Positions 9,917 through 18,208 of a stretch of DNA of 64,000 nucleotides are shown here, piece by piece. The notes under the pieces were generated by a model. That model did not search any database and was not told the DNA's origin. It saw only the letters and a list, made by a program, of their open reading frames with translations. The translations under genes were made by a program, and so were the position numbers. Origin of the DNA: Cellulomonas taurus (GTDB lineage Bacteria > Actinomycetota > Actinomycetes > Actinomycetales > Cellulomonadaceae). The stretch spans positions 2,666,001 through 2,730,000 of the forward strand of contig NZ_CP051884.1 of the NCBI RefSeq assembly GCF_012931845.1, given 5' to 3'. Position 1 is the stretch's first letter. Every line of letters starts with the position of its first letter.

Positions 9917-10437
9917 CCAGCGGCACAGCACTGAGAAAGACGATCGGCACGCTGCTCGCGTTACACGCCATTGCGATATCAGCTGCAGCATGTACTCCTG
10001 GTCAGGCAACACCGACACCAACAGCGAGCAATCCGTGGGTCACGCCACTCGCCGAGAACTATTTGAAGGCCGTCACATCAAATGACCCAGAGGGCTTGCG
10101 CGATCTGGTCGCCTATGTGGTCGGCAACCCGCTCCCAGGGTCTGGCAACGTCGTCATCGGCAGCCACATCCCCGACTCGTGTCTCCAAGCGGAGATCGAC
10201 GGCATCATCCGCGCAGGGGTCAAACCTGACTCGTCGATCGAAATCGTCTCGATCGGTGCATCCGACGTGGAGGTGGAGGGCTCACCAGCGAACGTCTCCT
10301 ATGCGATCGAAACCATTCAGTTCGGGACTCGAGCTGGCGCGACGATCGGCCGTGGGGTTGTCGAGATGGCCGATGGTGCACTTGTCCAGATGGAACCTAA
10401 CGAAAGCTGCGATTCATTGATTGAGGCAGAACAATGA
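9913..10437 (+). CDS. Putative lipoprotein, unknown function
   Basis: The 174-residue protein has a lipoprotein signal: a short basic N-terminus, hydrophobic stretch and lipobox AAAC at about residues 23-26, followed by a Thr/Pro-rich linker. The mature domain (about 40-170) looks like a small alpha/beta fold of the SnoaL/NTF2 kind (LAENYLKAVTSNDPEGLRDL), but I cannot confirm this. It carries a TTA codon early in the frame. The ATG overlaps the stop of the secreted-protein gene, and its own stop overlaps the next gene, so all three are one translationally coupled operon. Confidence 0.7.
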   Translation: MTSGTALRKTIGTLLALHAIAISAAACTPGQATPTPTASNPWVTPLAENYLKAVTSNDPEGLRDLVAYVVGNPLPGSGNVVIGSHIPDSCLQAEIDGIIRAGVKPDSSIEIVSIGASDVEVEGSPANVSYAIETIQFGTRAGATIGRGVVEMADGALVQMEPNESCDSLIEAEQ

Positions 10438-11384
10438 GGCTAACAGGCCTTTATGACATAATTTCGACACCGCTAACACTCCTGAGCGCTTCCCTTCTAT
10501 TTCTTTGTGGGTGCGCAAACGAGAACGGGGAATCCCCGCCGCGACCCACTGCAGTGACGTGGACACCCGGCGAACTCGAAGCGATTGTCAACGAGATCGA
10601 ATCGAGCACCTCGGAAACCGACCCTGTCGAGGACATGAGCAGCGCCATCGAGGGGCTAGTATCCGTTTGCATGAATGAGGCGGGATTCGATTACACCCCG
10701 ATCACCACGCTGCCTGTCAACGATCTGTCTAGCGACCTCGATTTCTCTTTGCGAGACCGGGCCAGCGCCGCCACGGAGGGCTACGGCATAGCCAGCGAGG
10801 GGTTTGGACCTGGCGAGCGGTCCACCACCGCTTCCAGCAACCCCAACGATGCCTATCGTGAATCCTTGTCAGCAGCTGGATTACAAGAATATGAGGCCGC
10901 ACTTTACGGCTCTGTCACCGAAACCCAATCGGATGAATATGAATGGCGAAGCGCAGGATGTTATGGTTGGGCGGAGCACGCTGTTGCAGGACGCGCGCCT
11001 AGCGTCGACGCGAGTGGTGGTCTTAAGGAGGAGATCGACATATTTTGGCTAAGCCTCGCCGACGATCCTAGGCTTGTCGAGGTCAATGATGCTTGGCGGT
11101 CATGCATGGAGCGTTCAGGTTATGTGGGATTAAGCAATCCGAACACCGCGCCGGCTGAACTGTGGCTCGAATATGAAGCGTTAGGGTCAGAGCAGTCGAC
11201 CACGATGTTGGAAATCGATGAGTTTCGAGAGCGTGAAATTAGGCAGGCCACCGACGACTTCGACTGTCGAGAATCAACTCATTATTCCGCCGAAGTCATG
11301 CGGATCGAGCACGAACTGCAATCGGAGTTCGTCGAGATGCATCGAAGCGAGCTGGACGCGTGGCTCGCCGCGACATCAGGCTAG
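10434..11384 (+). CDS. Putative lipoprotein with paired CM.E.G.. motifs
   Basis: This 316-residue protein has a signal with lipobox LCGC (about residues 24-27). The mature part is acidic and carries two similar Cys segments, VCMNEAGFDY and SCMERSGYVG, plus GCYGWAEHAV, a layout seen in uncharacterised actinobacterial lipoproteins. No function is known. It contains three TTA Leu codons, which are rare in such a GC-rich genome. It is the last gene of the three-gene islet operon, and its stop codon interlocks with that of the convergent regulator gene. Confidence 0.7.
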   Translation: MRLTGLYDIISTPLTLLSASLLFLCGCANENGESPPRPTAVTWTPGELEAIVNEIESSTSETDPVEDMSSAIEGLVSVCMNEAGFDYTPITTLPVNDLSSDLDFSLRDRASAATEGYGIASEGFGPGERSTTASSNPNDAYRESLSAAGLQEYEAALYGSVTETQSDEYEWRSAGCYGWAEHAVAGRAPSVDASGGLKEEIDIFWLSLADDPRLVEVNDAWRSCMERSGYVGLSNPNTAPAELWLEYEALGSEQSTTMLEIDEFREREIRQATDDFDCRESTHYSAEVMRIEHELQSEFVEMHRSELDAWLAATSG

Positions 11385-11899
11385 GCGCCTGGTTCCGCTG
11401 GCTCAGCGATCCGCCCGGCGTCCAGGTGCATCGCGAACAGCATCGAGTACGGGTCCCCGCCCGGGGTCGGCTCGCGCTCGGCCAGCTCGGCGAAGAAGCC
11501 GTCGATCCGGTCCAGCAGCTCCGCGTGTTCCGCGGGCGAGAGCCGGACGCCGAGCCGGGTCATCTGCACCGAGTCGTCGGGTGCCTCGGCCAGCTCCTCC
11601 AGGAAGGCGTTGACCATCACCTGCTGCTTGCCGGGGAACGGTGGGATCCGCCAGGACTTGCCGGTCGACCGGTAGGGCACCTCCCGGGACCCACGCGCGC
11701 CGCGCCGGACCGGCTCGGCGACCAGGAAGCCGCGGTCGACCAGGGTGCGGACGTGATGCAGGACGGTCGCCGGGTTCTTGCCCAGTCGCTCGGCGATCTC
11801 CCGGTTGGTGCGCGCCTCGTCCAGGCACAGTCGCAGGATGCGCAGGCGCAGGGTGGAGGCGAGGGCGCGGGCGTCGGCGTCCGGATCCGGCTCGATCAT
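11381..11899 (-). CDS. ArsR-type winged-helix regulator
   Basis: The N-terminal half (about 10-75) is a winged helix: ALASTLRLRILRLCLDEART, NREIAERLGKNPATVLHHV, RTLVDRGFL. The C-terminal half carries a helical effector or dimer region (about 95-165) as in HTH_20 regulators next to MFS genes. At 172 residues it is longer than a classic ArsR metal sensor, and I see no Cys metal site. It is divergent from the MFS gene, and a perfect inverted repeat lies between them, so it probably represses the exporter and itself. Confidence 0.85.
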   Translation of the reverse strand: MIEPDPDADARALASTLRLRILRLCLDEARTNREIAERLGKNPATVLHHVRTLVDRGFLVAEPVRRGARGSREVPYRSTGKSWRIPPFPGKQQVMVNAFLEELAEAPDDSVQMTRLGVRLSPAEHAELLDRIDGFFAELAEREPTPGGDPYSMLFAMHLDAGRIAEPAEPGA

Positions 11900-11910
11900 G
11901 CCCCCATGCT

Positions 11911-11934
11911 ACTGATTGACATTTCCCAATCAGT
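11911..11934. promoter_or_regulatory. Putative operator between the regulator and MFS genes
   Basis: ACTGATTG (11911-11918) and CAATCAGT (11927-11934) form a perfect 8-bp inverted repeat with an 8-bp spacer. It lies 12 bp before the regulator start and 18 bp before the MFS start. A consensus -35-like TTGACA (11916-11921) overlaps the left arm. Confidence 0.7.
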
Positions 11935-11951
11935 CGCGGGACCCTCGGCGC

Positions 11952-13448
11952 ATGTCCTTGATCCGGCACGCCGACTTCCGCCGACTGTGGGTGGGCGACG
12001 CCCTCGGTCAGCTCGGCGCACAGCTGACCGGACTCGCACTGCCGGTGCTCGCCGTGCGGCACCTCGCCGCGACCGAGGCGCAGATGGGGCTGCTCACCGC
12101 AGCGGAGACCGCCGCGTTCCTGGTGATCGGTCTGCCGGTCGGCGCCTGGGTGGATCGGATGCGCAAGCGCCGGGTGCTGATCCTGGCCGACCTGGTGCGT
12201 GCCCTGACGCTGGCGGTGGTGGTGCTCCTGGCGCTGACCGGCCACGGGTCGATGCCGGTGCTCTACGTCGGCGCCCTGGTGATCAGCGCGGCGTCGGTGT
12301 TCTTCGACGTCTCCCACCAGTCGTACGTCCCCGGGCTGGTCGGGCTGGAGCGGATCGGCGAGGGGAACGCGAAGCTGCAGGCGACCCAATCGGTGGCGAT
12401 GGTGGTCGGGCCCGCGCTCGGCGGCGCGCTGTTGCGGGTGATCAGCGCACCCCTGGTGATCGCGGTGAACGCGGTGACCTACGTGCTCTCGGCACTGGCG
12501 GTCGGCCGGATCCGGGCGCGGGAGGAACTGCCCCCAGTGCACACCCGGCGTCCGCTGCGGGTCGAGATCGCCGAGGGACTGTCCTTCGTGCTGCGCCAGC
12601 CGCTGCTGCGCCGGATCGTGGCCTGCACCGGGATCGCCAACCTGTTCTCGGCGGTGTCGGGGGCGCTGGTGGTGATCTTCGCGCTGCGCGAGCTGGGGCT
12701 GGACGAGGCGGCGTACGGCACCACCCTGTCGGCGTCGGCGGTGGGCGGACTGCTGGGGGCGGCACTGTCGGATCGACTGGCCCGCTGGATCGGTGCGGGG
12801 CGGATCGTGCCCCTGTCGGCCGTGGCGTTCGTTCCCGGCACCGTGCTGACGCCGCTGGCGGCGATCCTGCCCGTGCCACCGCAGCTCACGCTGATCGTCG
12901 GCGGCTTCGGATTCTCCTTCGCGGTGGTGGTCTACAACGTCGCGCAGGTCAGCTTCCGGCAGCGGCTCTGCCCGCCCGCGTTGCTCGGGCGGATGAACGC
13001 GTCGGTGCGGTTCATCGTGTGGGGTGCGATGCCGCTGGGCGGGTTGCTCGGCGGGTGGCTGGGGCACGTGTACGGCGTCCTGCCCACCCTGTGGGTCGCG
13101 GCGGTCGGGACGGCGCTGTCGACACTGCCGGTGGTGTGGTCGCCCCTGATCCGGATGCGGGACCTGCCTGGTGCCGAAGAGCCGGTGGCCGCCGCGGCGG
13201 GGACCGAGCGGACGGACATCGCGTCACCGGCGGCTGGGGGTGCGGACGTCCCGAGACCGCCCGCCGTCGGGCCGGACGCGCACGTCCCGCCACCACGTGC
13301 CGAGGGGCAGGATGCGACCGACCGTCGGCCGTCGGCCGTGGGCTCGGACGCAGACGTCCCGAGACCGCCCGCCACGGGGCCGGGCCCGCACCTGCCGCCG
13401 CCGCCCTCCCAGGGACCCGACGCGCACATTCCACCGCCGCTCCCGTGA
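11952..13448 (+). CDS. MFS exporter with repetitive Pro-rich C-terminal tail
   Basis: About 400 residues form a 12-helix MFS of the MFS_3/enterobactin-exporter type, with the N-terminal SLIRHADFRRLWVGDALGQL segment and the loop motif GAWVDRMRKRRVL. The remaining ~95 residues are an unusual cytoplasmic tail of repeated VPRPPAVGPDAHVPPP-like units. It is paired with a divergent ArsR-type regulator, so export of a drug or metabolite is likely; the substrate is unknown. ATG 11952 begins the conserved N-terminus; an upstream in-frame start would read through the operator. The DNA repeats of the tail continue past the stop codon. Confidence 0.88.
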   Translation: MSLIRHADFRRLWVGDALGQLGAQLTGLALPVLAVRHLAATEAQMGLLTAAETAAFLVIGLPVGAWVDRMRKRRVLILADLVRALTLAVVVLLALTGHGSMPVLYVGALVISAASVFFDVSHQSYVPGLVGLERIGEGNAKLQATQSVAMVVGPALGGALLRVISAPLVIAVNAVTYVLSALAVGRIRAREELPPVHTRRPLRVEIAEGLSFVLRQPLLRRIVACTGIANLFSAVSGALVVIFALRELGLDEAAYGTTLSASAVGGLLGAALSDRLARWIGAGRIVPLSAVAFVPGTVLTPLAAILPVPPQLTLIVGGFGFSFAVVVYNVAQVSFRQRLCPPALLGRMNASVRFIVWGAMPLGGLLGGWLGHVYGVLPTLWVAAVGTALSTLPVVWSPLIRMRDLPGAEEPVAAAAGTERTDIASPAAGGADVPRPPAVGPDAHVPPPRAEGQDATDRRPSAVGSDADVPRPPATGPGPHLPPPPSQGPDAHIPPPLP

Positions 13449-13545
13449 GACCCGACGCGCACCCGCCGACACCGCCCCCGTGAGCCCGGACGCCACACAG
13501 GGCACCGACCCGGTCACCACGCCTGTGACGACCAGCGAGGAAGGT
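13225..13545. repeat. Degenerate repeats at the 3' end of the MFS gene and beyond
   Basis: Units built around CGGACGCGCACGTCCCG and CCACCGCC recur every 35-60 bp. One 21-bp word beginning GACGTCCCGAGACC occurs exactly at 13245-13265 and 13353-13373. The pattern crosses the stop codon at 13446-13448 and continues in non-coding DNA to about 13500. Confidence 0.6.
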
Positions 13546-13644
13546 TGACCGCGCCACCCGTCCGGGCGACATATCGCCCGCGCAGCACTCATTCGACCGC
13601 CGCACATCCTGACGGTTTTTCGCGTTTCGAGCCCGCGACCAGGC

Positions 13645-14874
13645 ATGATGAGAATCATGCTCCGCCTGATCCTCTCGGCCGTCGTCGGCATGTTCGCCGC
13701 CTCCCTCGCACTGTCGATCATCGACGTCGACCGGGGCGCCGGGGCGTGGTTGCCCGCCACCGGCACCCTGATGACGATCCTGTTGGTGCTGGTCAGCATC
13801 GGCAAGATGTTCGCCGGGAACTCCAGTGCCGCGGTCAAGGACGTGGAGGCGGCCGACCGGGACGGCCGGGTGTTCTTGGCCAAGATCCTCGATGTGCGCG
13901 CGACCGGCAGCACGTTGAACGACAACCCGTTCTGCGAGATCCGGGTGATCGCCCAGCCGCGCAACCGCCCCGCCTACGAGACCACCTTCCGGGCGCTGAT
14001 CAACCTGGGTCGACTGCCCAGTTACCAGCGCGGCGCGATCGTCGTCGTCGCCCAGCCGGACGCCGACCGGCCCGAGATCGCCCTGCTGGAGAACCCGCCG
14101 CTGCACTGGCAACGTCTGGCCGAGACCGACGAGCGCCTGCGGGCACTGGACTCGGCGCCGGAGTGGACCCTGCCGCCCGCCAAGGGCCGGGACCGCAATG
14201 GGCTGCTCCGCATCCCCGCCGTGCTGCTGCTGGTGGTGTTCCTGCTCGGCGCCGGCATCCGGATCTGGCCGGTCCGGGAGGAGGCTCTGGCCGCGGTGCA
14301 GGGCCGCACGCCGGAGTCGGCGAGCGCCGGCGGCACGATGATCGACGGCTCGGACGGGGACGACGAGGACGACGAGCCCCTGCTGTTCACCCCGGAGCAG
14401 GCGCAGCGGGTAGCGAACGACCTGGTCGCCCTGTCCGGGGTCACCCAGTTCACCGACGTCCACCTGATGCCGCACTACGCCGTCGCCGACGGCCTGACGA
14501 CGCCGGACGCCGTGACCACGGACACCTGGAACTGGCGCGATGGCAAGGCCGAGCACGACGGCGCCGAGCTGATCCAGCCCGACGCCGCCGACCTGCCGAA
14601 CCTGCTGTTCGACATCACGACGGTGAACTGGTCGCTGGTGCAGGGCATGGTCGACCAGCTGCCCGGTCTCACCGGCATCAAGAACGTCGATCCGAGCGTC
14701 TACGTCCGCCGTGCGGTGTCCGACCGAGTGGGGACCCCGGTCGAGTTCTCCCTCAGCACCAGCGACGACTACTACAGCGCGTGGATCACCTTCGACGCCA
14801 ACGGCCAGGTCGCGGAGATGAGCGGCGGGCACCCGGACTCCCCCGCCGCGCAGTGGGAAGCCGCCAACGGCTGA
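13645..14874 (+). CDS. Membrane protein with DUF3592-like domain, unknown function
   Basis: The 409-residue protein has two N-terminal helices (about 8-25 and 38-56), a small beta domain (about 75-150: AKILDVRATGSTLNDNPFCE, ending GAIVVVAQPD) like those in DUF3592/SHOCT-type proteins, a third helix near 192-212, an acidic linker (GDDEDDE) and an outer C-terminal domain (about 250-405). The function is unknown. ATGs at 13645, 13648 and 13657 are all in frame, and the start region is a perfect palindrome (GCATGAT, 4-nt spacer, ATCATGC; 13643-13660), so the true start is uncertain. Confidence 0.7.
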   Translation: MMRIMLRLILSAVVGMFAASLALSIIDVDRGAGAWLPATGTLMTILLVLVSIGKMFAGNSSAAVKDVEAADRDGRVFLAKILDVRATGSTLNDNPFCEIRVIAQPRNRPAYETTFRALINLGRLPSYQRGAIVVVAQPDADRPEIALLENPPLHWQRLAETDERLRALDSAPEWTLPPAKGRDRNGLLRIPAVLLLVVFLLGAGIRIWPVREEALAAVQGRTPESASAGGTMIDGSDGDDEDDEPLLFTPEQAQRVANDLVALSGVTQFTDVHLMPHYAVADGLTTPDAVTTDTWNWRDGKAEHDGAELIQPDAADLPNLLFDITTVNWSLVQGMVDQLPGLTGIKNVDPSVYVRRAVSDRVGTPVEFSLSTSDDYYSAWITFDANGQVAEMSGGHPDSPAAQWEAANG

Positions 14875-14885
14875 GCCGGGTGCCC

Positions 14886-14910
14886 GGGATCCGCGTCAGT
14901 GGCGGACCCC
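14886..14910. terminator. Weak bidirectional terminator
   Basis: GGGATCCGC (14886-14894) can pair with GCGGACCCC (14902-14910) with one mismatch and a 7-nt loop. It lies between two convergent genes. Confidence 0.4.
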
Positions 14911-14914
14911 ACCG

Positions 14915-15718
14915 TCAGACCTCGTAGTCGACCACCATCGGCGCGTGGTCGCTCCACCGCTCGTCGTAGGTCGCCGCCTTGTCGATCTCCACCGACCGGA
15001 CCTTCTCGGCCAGCCCCGGTGTCGCCAGCTGGTAGTCGATCCGCCAGCCCGCGTCGTTGTCGAACGCCTGCCCGCGCCAGGTCCACCAGGTGTACGGCCC
15101 GGGACCCTCGCCGCCGTGCTCCCGACCCAGGTCACGCCAGCCCAGCTCGTCGAACCAGCGGTCGAGGTAGGCGCGTTCCTCGGGCAGGAACCCGGCGTTC
15201 TTCCGGTTGGTCCGCCAATTCTTGAGGTCGACCTCCCGGTGGGCGATGTTCAGGTCACCGGCGACGATCACGTCCTGCCCGGACCCGACCAGCTCGGCCA
15301 GCCGCTTGGTCACCACGTCCAGGAAGGCGTACTTCTCGTCCATCTTGGGCGTCCCGGCCTGCCCGGAGTGGATGTAGGCCGACACCACCGTCAGGCTGCC
15401 GCCACCCGGCAGCTCCAGGTCGGCCTCCACCCAGCGGCCGGTGTCCACCGGCACCCCGGTGCCCAGGCCGATCCGGATCGCGCTCATCGGCAACCGGGAC
15501 GCGATCGCCACCCCCGCGCGGCCCTTGATCTCGCAGGCCTCGTGCGCCAGGTCCCAGTCGGCGGTGGCGAGGAAGTCGCTGAGGATCTCGTCCGGGGCGC
15601 GGACCTCCTGCAGCAGCATCACGTCCGGGCGGCGCGCGGCCACCCAGTCACCCATCCCCCGCTTGTAGGCGGCTCGGATCCCATTCACGTTCGCAGTCGC
15701 TACCAACACACCCACCAT
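14915..15718 (-). CDS. xth: Exodeoxyribonuclease III (AP endonuclease)
   Basis: The 267-residue protein is an EEP-fold nuclease for base-excision repair. It shows the metal-binding N-terminal ATANVNGIRAA and LQEVRA segments, the GDLNIAHREVDLKN motif with catalytic Asp and Asn, and the C-terminal WSDHAPM motif with the catalytic His. The start is the ATG at 15718 (MVGVLVATANVNGI); the reading frame stays open upstream only through the repeat region. It converges on the membrane-protein gene. Confidence 0.93.
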   Translation of the reverse strand: MVGVLVATANVNGIRAAYKRGMGDWVAARRPDVMLLQEVRAPDEILSDFLATADWDLAHEACEIKGRAGVAIASRLPMSAIRIGLGTGVPVDTGRWVEADLELPGGGSLTVVSAYIHSGQAGTPKMDEKYAFLDVVTKRLAELVGSGQDVIVAGDLNIAHREVDLKNWRTNRKNAGFLPEERAYLDRWFDELGWRDLGREHGGEGPGPYTWWTWRGQAFDNDAGWRIDYQLATPGLAEKVRSVEIDKAATYDERWSDHAPMVVDYEV

Positions 15719-16114
15719 CCAACCCCACCCCACCCACACGCCCGTCCGTGCACCGGCCACGCACTCGTCGCGAGGTCGGCAGTTCGGACCGCTAGAGCCC
15801 GGCGAACTGCCGACCTCGGGCGCGAGCGCACGAGGTCGGGCGCGAGCGCACGAGGTCGGGCGCGAGCGCACGAGTTCGGGCGGTGGGGCGGGGCGGTGGG
15901 ACGGAGCGGGACGGCGGGGCGGGCCGGCGGGGCGGGACGGTTGGCAAGGGACGGTGGGGCGGGACGGCGGGGCGGGACGGCGGGGCGGTGGGCAAGGGAC
16001 GGTGGGGCGGGGCGCGGTGGGCAGGACGGCGGGGCGGAGCGGTGGGTCGGGGCGGGGGGGCGAGAAGAGGGGTGCAGGGTCGACGGGGCGCGGGGGCGGT
16101 GGTGTGATGCCGGG
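15719..16114. repeat. Non-coding region: palindrome, 20-bp tandem repeats and G-rich block
   Basis: No gene is credible here. A perfect 16-bp inverted repeat (15771-15786 with 15803-15818) comes first. Then three head-to-tail 20-bp units follow at 15821-15880, the third differing by one base. From 15881 to about 16080 the plus strand is a dense run of G3-G4 blocks with imperfect repeats; GGCAAGGGACGGTGGGGCGG occurs at 15943-15962 and 15991-16010. This separates xth from the divergent aminotransferase gene. Confidence 0.85.
15821..15880. repeat. Three tandem 20-bp repeats
   Basis: CGCGAGCGCACGAGGTCGGG occurs at 15821-15840 and 15841-15860, and with one change (GAGGT to GAGTT) at 15861-15880. 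The unit shares GAGGTCGG with the arm of the adjacent palindrome. Confidence 0.9.
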
Positions 16115-18055
16115 GTGACCTTCGCTTCGGACGCCGATTCCCGCACCCCCGACCAGCTCCGCGCCGCCGGGAGCGTGAAGTGGACGATGTTCCCGGACCG
16201 GCTCGGGGCGTTCGTCGCGGAGGCCGACTTCGGCACCGCCCCCGCCGTCACCGCTGCCCTGCACCGGGCGATCGACGGTGGCCGGCTCGGCTACCCCTCC
16301 CCCGGTGACGCACAGCGGATGGCGGAGGCGTTCGCCGGATTCGCCGAGGCCCATCACGGGTGGTCGGTGCCGGTCGATCGGGTGCGTCCGCTGCCGGACG
16401 TCTTCACCGCGTTCCGCGCGGCCATCGAGCTGTTCACCGCCCCCGGCGACGCGGTGATCGTGCCGACCCCGGCGTACATGCCGTTCATCGGGCTGCCGGT
16501 CACCCTCGGCCGCCGGACGGTCCAGGTGCCGCTGATCGAGGTCGACGGCCGACTGGAGCACGACCTGGACGGGATCGACCGGGCGTTCGACGACGGTGCC
16601 ACGCTCCTGCTGCTCTGCAACCCGCACAACCCGACCGGCCGGGTGCTGGACGCCGACGAGCTCACCGGCATCGCCACCGTGGTGGACGCGCACGGCGGAC
16701 GGGTGTTCGCCGACGAGATCCATGCCCCGCTGGTCTACCCGGACCGCGCGCACCTGCCCTACGCCGCGCTCGGCCCGGTCGCCGCCGGACAGGCGTTCAC
16801 CGCGACCTCGACCAGCAAGGCGTGGAACATCCCCGGACTCAAAGCCGCCCAGGTGATCCTGAGCAACGACGCGGACGCCGAGCGGTGGCGGGCCGTCGGC
16901 GAGGACTACGAGAAGGGCGCCTCGACGCTCGGCATGATCGGTGCGGCCGCCGCGTACACCGACGGCCGGGAGTGGTTGGCCGAGGCGGTGCACTACCTGG
17001 ACGGCAACCGGCGACTGTTCGCCGAGCTGGTGGCCGAGCGCCTGCCGGGCGTGCGGTTCACCCCGCCGGAGGGCACCTACCTGGGTTGGCTCGACCTGCG
17101 GGACACCCAGCTCTCCGGTCGGGAGATTCCCGGTCTGGCGCTCACCGACGGTCGGGCATGCGGTGCGGCGGGCGCAGGGTTCGTGCGGGTCACCCTGGCT
17201 ACCCCACGGCCGGTGCTGCACGCCATCGTCGACCACATGGCTGCCGCCCGCCGCCGTTCCGCCCGGGCAGACGACGACGCCCGGCCCCGCGCACGGGACC
17301 GGGCGTCGTCAGGACGGACTCACACCGACCGTTCGGCGGCCTCCACCACGTTCGCCAGCAGCATCGCCCGGGTCATCGGCCCGACGCCGCCGGGGTTCGG
17401 CGAGCGCCACGCGGCGATCTCGGCGACCTCGGGGTCGACGTCCCCGGTGATCCGGCTGTTGCCGGTCTCCGGGTCGGTCACCCGCGAGACCCCGACGTCG
17501 ATCACCACGGCCCCCGGCTTCACCAGGTCCGCGGTGAGGATGCCCGGCACCCCGGCCGCTGCGACGATCACGTCCGCGTGCCGGGTGTGCTCGGCCAGGT
17601 CGGCGGTGCCGGTGTGGGTCAGGGTGACGGTGGCGTTCACCGACCGCCGGGTGAGGAGCAGCCCGATCGAGCGCCCGACCGTGGTGCCGCGGCCGATCAC
17701 GACCACGTCGGCACCGGCCAGCTCGACCCCGTGCCGTTCCAGCAGCTCGATGATGCCGCGCGGAGTGCAGGGCAGCGGGGAGTCGATCTCCTCGTTGACC
17801 CGCAGCACCAGGCGACCGAGGTTGGTCGGGTGCAGCCCGTCGGCGTCCTTCGCCGGGTCGACCAGCTCCAGCACCCGGTTGGTGTCGATCCCGCGCGGCA
17901 GCGGCAGCTGGACGATGAACCCGGTGCAGTCCGGGTCGGCGTTCAGCCGGGCCACCGCCGCCTCGATCTCCTCCTGGGAGGCGTCGGCGGGCAGGTCCTC
18001 CCGGATCGAGGCGATGCCCACCTCGGCGCAGTCCCGGTGCTTGCCGGCGACGTAG
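16115..18055 (+). CDS. MalY/PatB-type PLP aminotransferase or C-S lyase, lacking a stop at the expected end
   Basis: Residues 1 to about 380 are a fold-type I PLP enzyme of the MalY/PatB kind: [21 protein letters not shown], and the Schiff-base Lys at residue 235 in [11 protein letters not shown]. This family cleaves cystathionine-like C-S bonds or transaminates. The start GTG 16115 gives the expected N-terminus. Oddly, homology ends near 17265 but the frame has no stop until 18055. The last ~260 residues are an antisense reading of folD across a terminator hairpin and are not protein-like. Either the 3' end is frameshifted (lost stop) or the gene really overlaps folD. The end coordinate is the first in-frame stop, not a claim about the functional end. 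Confidence 0.75.
   Translation: MTFASDADSRTPDQLRAAGSVKWTMFPDRLGAFVAEADFGTAPAVTAALHRAIDGGRLGYPSPGDAQRMAEAFAGFAEAHHGWSVPVDRVRPLPDVFTAFRAAIELFTAPGDAVIVPTPAYMPFIGLPVTLGRRTVQVPLIEVDGRLEHDLDGIDRAFDDGATLLLLCNPHNPTGRVLDADELTGIATVVDAHGGRVFADEIHAPLVYPDRAHLPYAALGPVAAGQAFTATSTSKAWNIPGLKAAQVILSNDADAERWRAVGEDYEKGASTLGMIGAAAAYTDGREWLAEAVHYLDGNRRLFAELVAERLPGVRFTPPEGTYLGWLDLRDTQLSGREIPGLALTDGRACGAAGAGFVRVTLATPRPVLHAIVDHMAAARRRSARADDDARPRARDRASSGRTHTDRSAASTTFASSIARVIGPTPPGFGERHAAISATSGSTSPVIRLLPVSGSVTRETPTSITTAPGFTRSAVRMPGTPAAATITSACRVCSARSAVPVWVRVTVAFTDRRVRSSPIERPTVVPRPITTTSAPASSTPCRSSSSMMPRGVQGSGESISSLTRSTRRPRLVGCSPSASFAGSTSSSTRLVSIPRGSGSWTMNPVQSGSAFSRATAASISSWEASAGRSSRIEAMPTSAQSRCLPAT
17270..17311. terminator. 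Bidirectional terminator between the aminotransferase and folD
   Basis: GACGACGCCCGG with the bases after it pairs with CCGGGCGTCGTC after a GCGCAC-type loop; the ~16-bp stem has one mismatch. Its position marks where the aminotransferase gene would be expected to end. Confidence 0.65.
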
Positions 18056-18198
18056 GACACCGAACCCGGGTCCTCCCCCACCAGCAGGGTGCCCAGACCG
18101 GGCCGGACACCCTTGGCCGCGAGCGCGGTGACCCGGGTGGCCAGCTCGGCCTTGATCGTGGCGGCGGTCGCCTTGCCGTCGAGGATGCGTGCTGTCAT
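17320..18198 (-). CDS. folD: Bifunctional methylenetetrahydrofolate dehydrogenase/cyclohydrolase
   Basis: FolD oxidises 5,10-methylene-THF and hydrolyses the product to 10-formyl-THF. The 292-residue protein has the catalytic [14 protein letters not shown] segment with the active Lys, the substrate-site [10 protein letters not shown], the nucleotide-binding [16 protein letters not shown] and the C-terminal [12 protein letters not shown]. It lies 10 bp downstream of glyA on the same strand, so both probably answer to the ZTP riboswitch in front of glyA. Confidence 0.96.
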   Translation of the reverse strand: MTARILDGKATAATIKAELATRVTALAAKGVRPGLGTLLVGEDPGSVSYVAGKHRDCAEVGIASIREDLPADASQEEIEAAVARLNADPDCTGFIVQLPLPRGIDTNRVLELVDPAKDADGLHPTNLGRLVLRVNEEIDSPLPCTPRGIIELLERHGVELAGADVVVIGRGTTVGRSIGLLLTRRSVNATVTLTHTGTADLAEHTRHADVIVAAAGVPGILTADLVKPGAVVIDVGVSRVTDPETGNSRITGDVDPEVAEIAAWRSPNPGGVGPMTRAMLLANVVEAAERSV

Positions 18199-18208
18199 CG
18201 CGGCGCTC

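Noticed and set aside
9140..11384. Prophage or insertion element
   Set aside because: There is no integrase, transposase, phage structural gene or clear terminal repeat; only composition suggests transfer.
15821..15880. Possible CRISPR array or origin iterons
   Set aside because: The three 20-bp units have no spacers, and no cas, rep or dnaA gene is nearby.
15719..17236. Upstream extension of the exonuclease III frame through the repeat region and beyond
   Set aside because: The extension is antisense to the aminotransferase gene and then crosses low-complexity repeats; homology starts at MVGVLVATANVNG.
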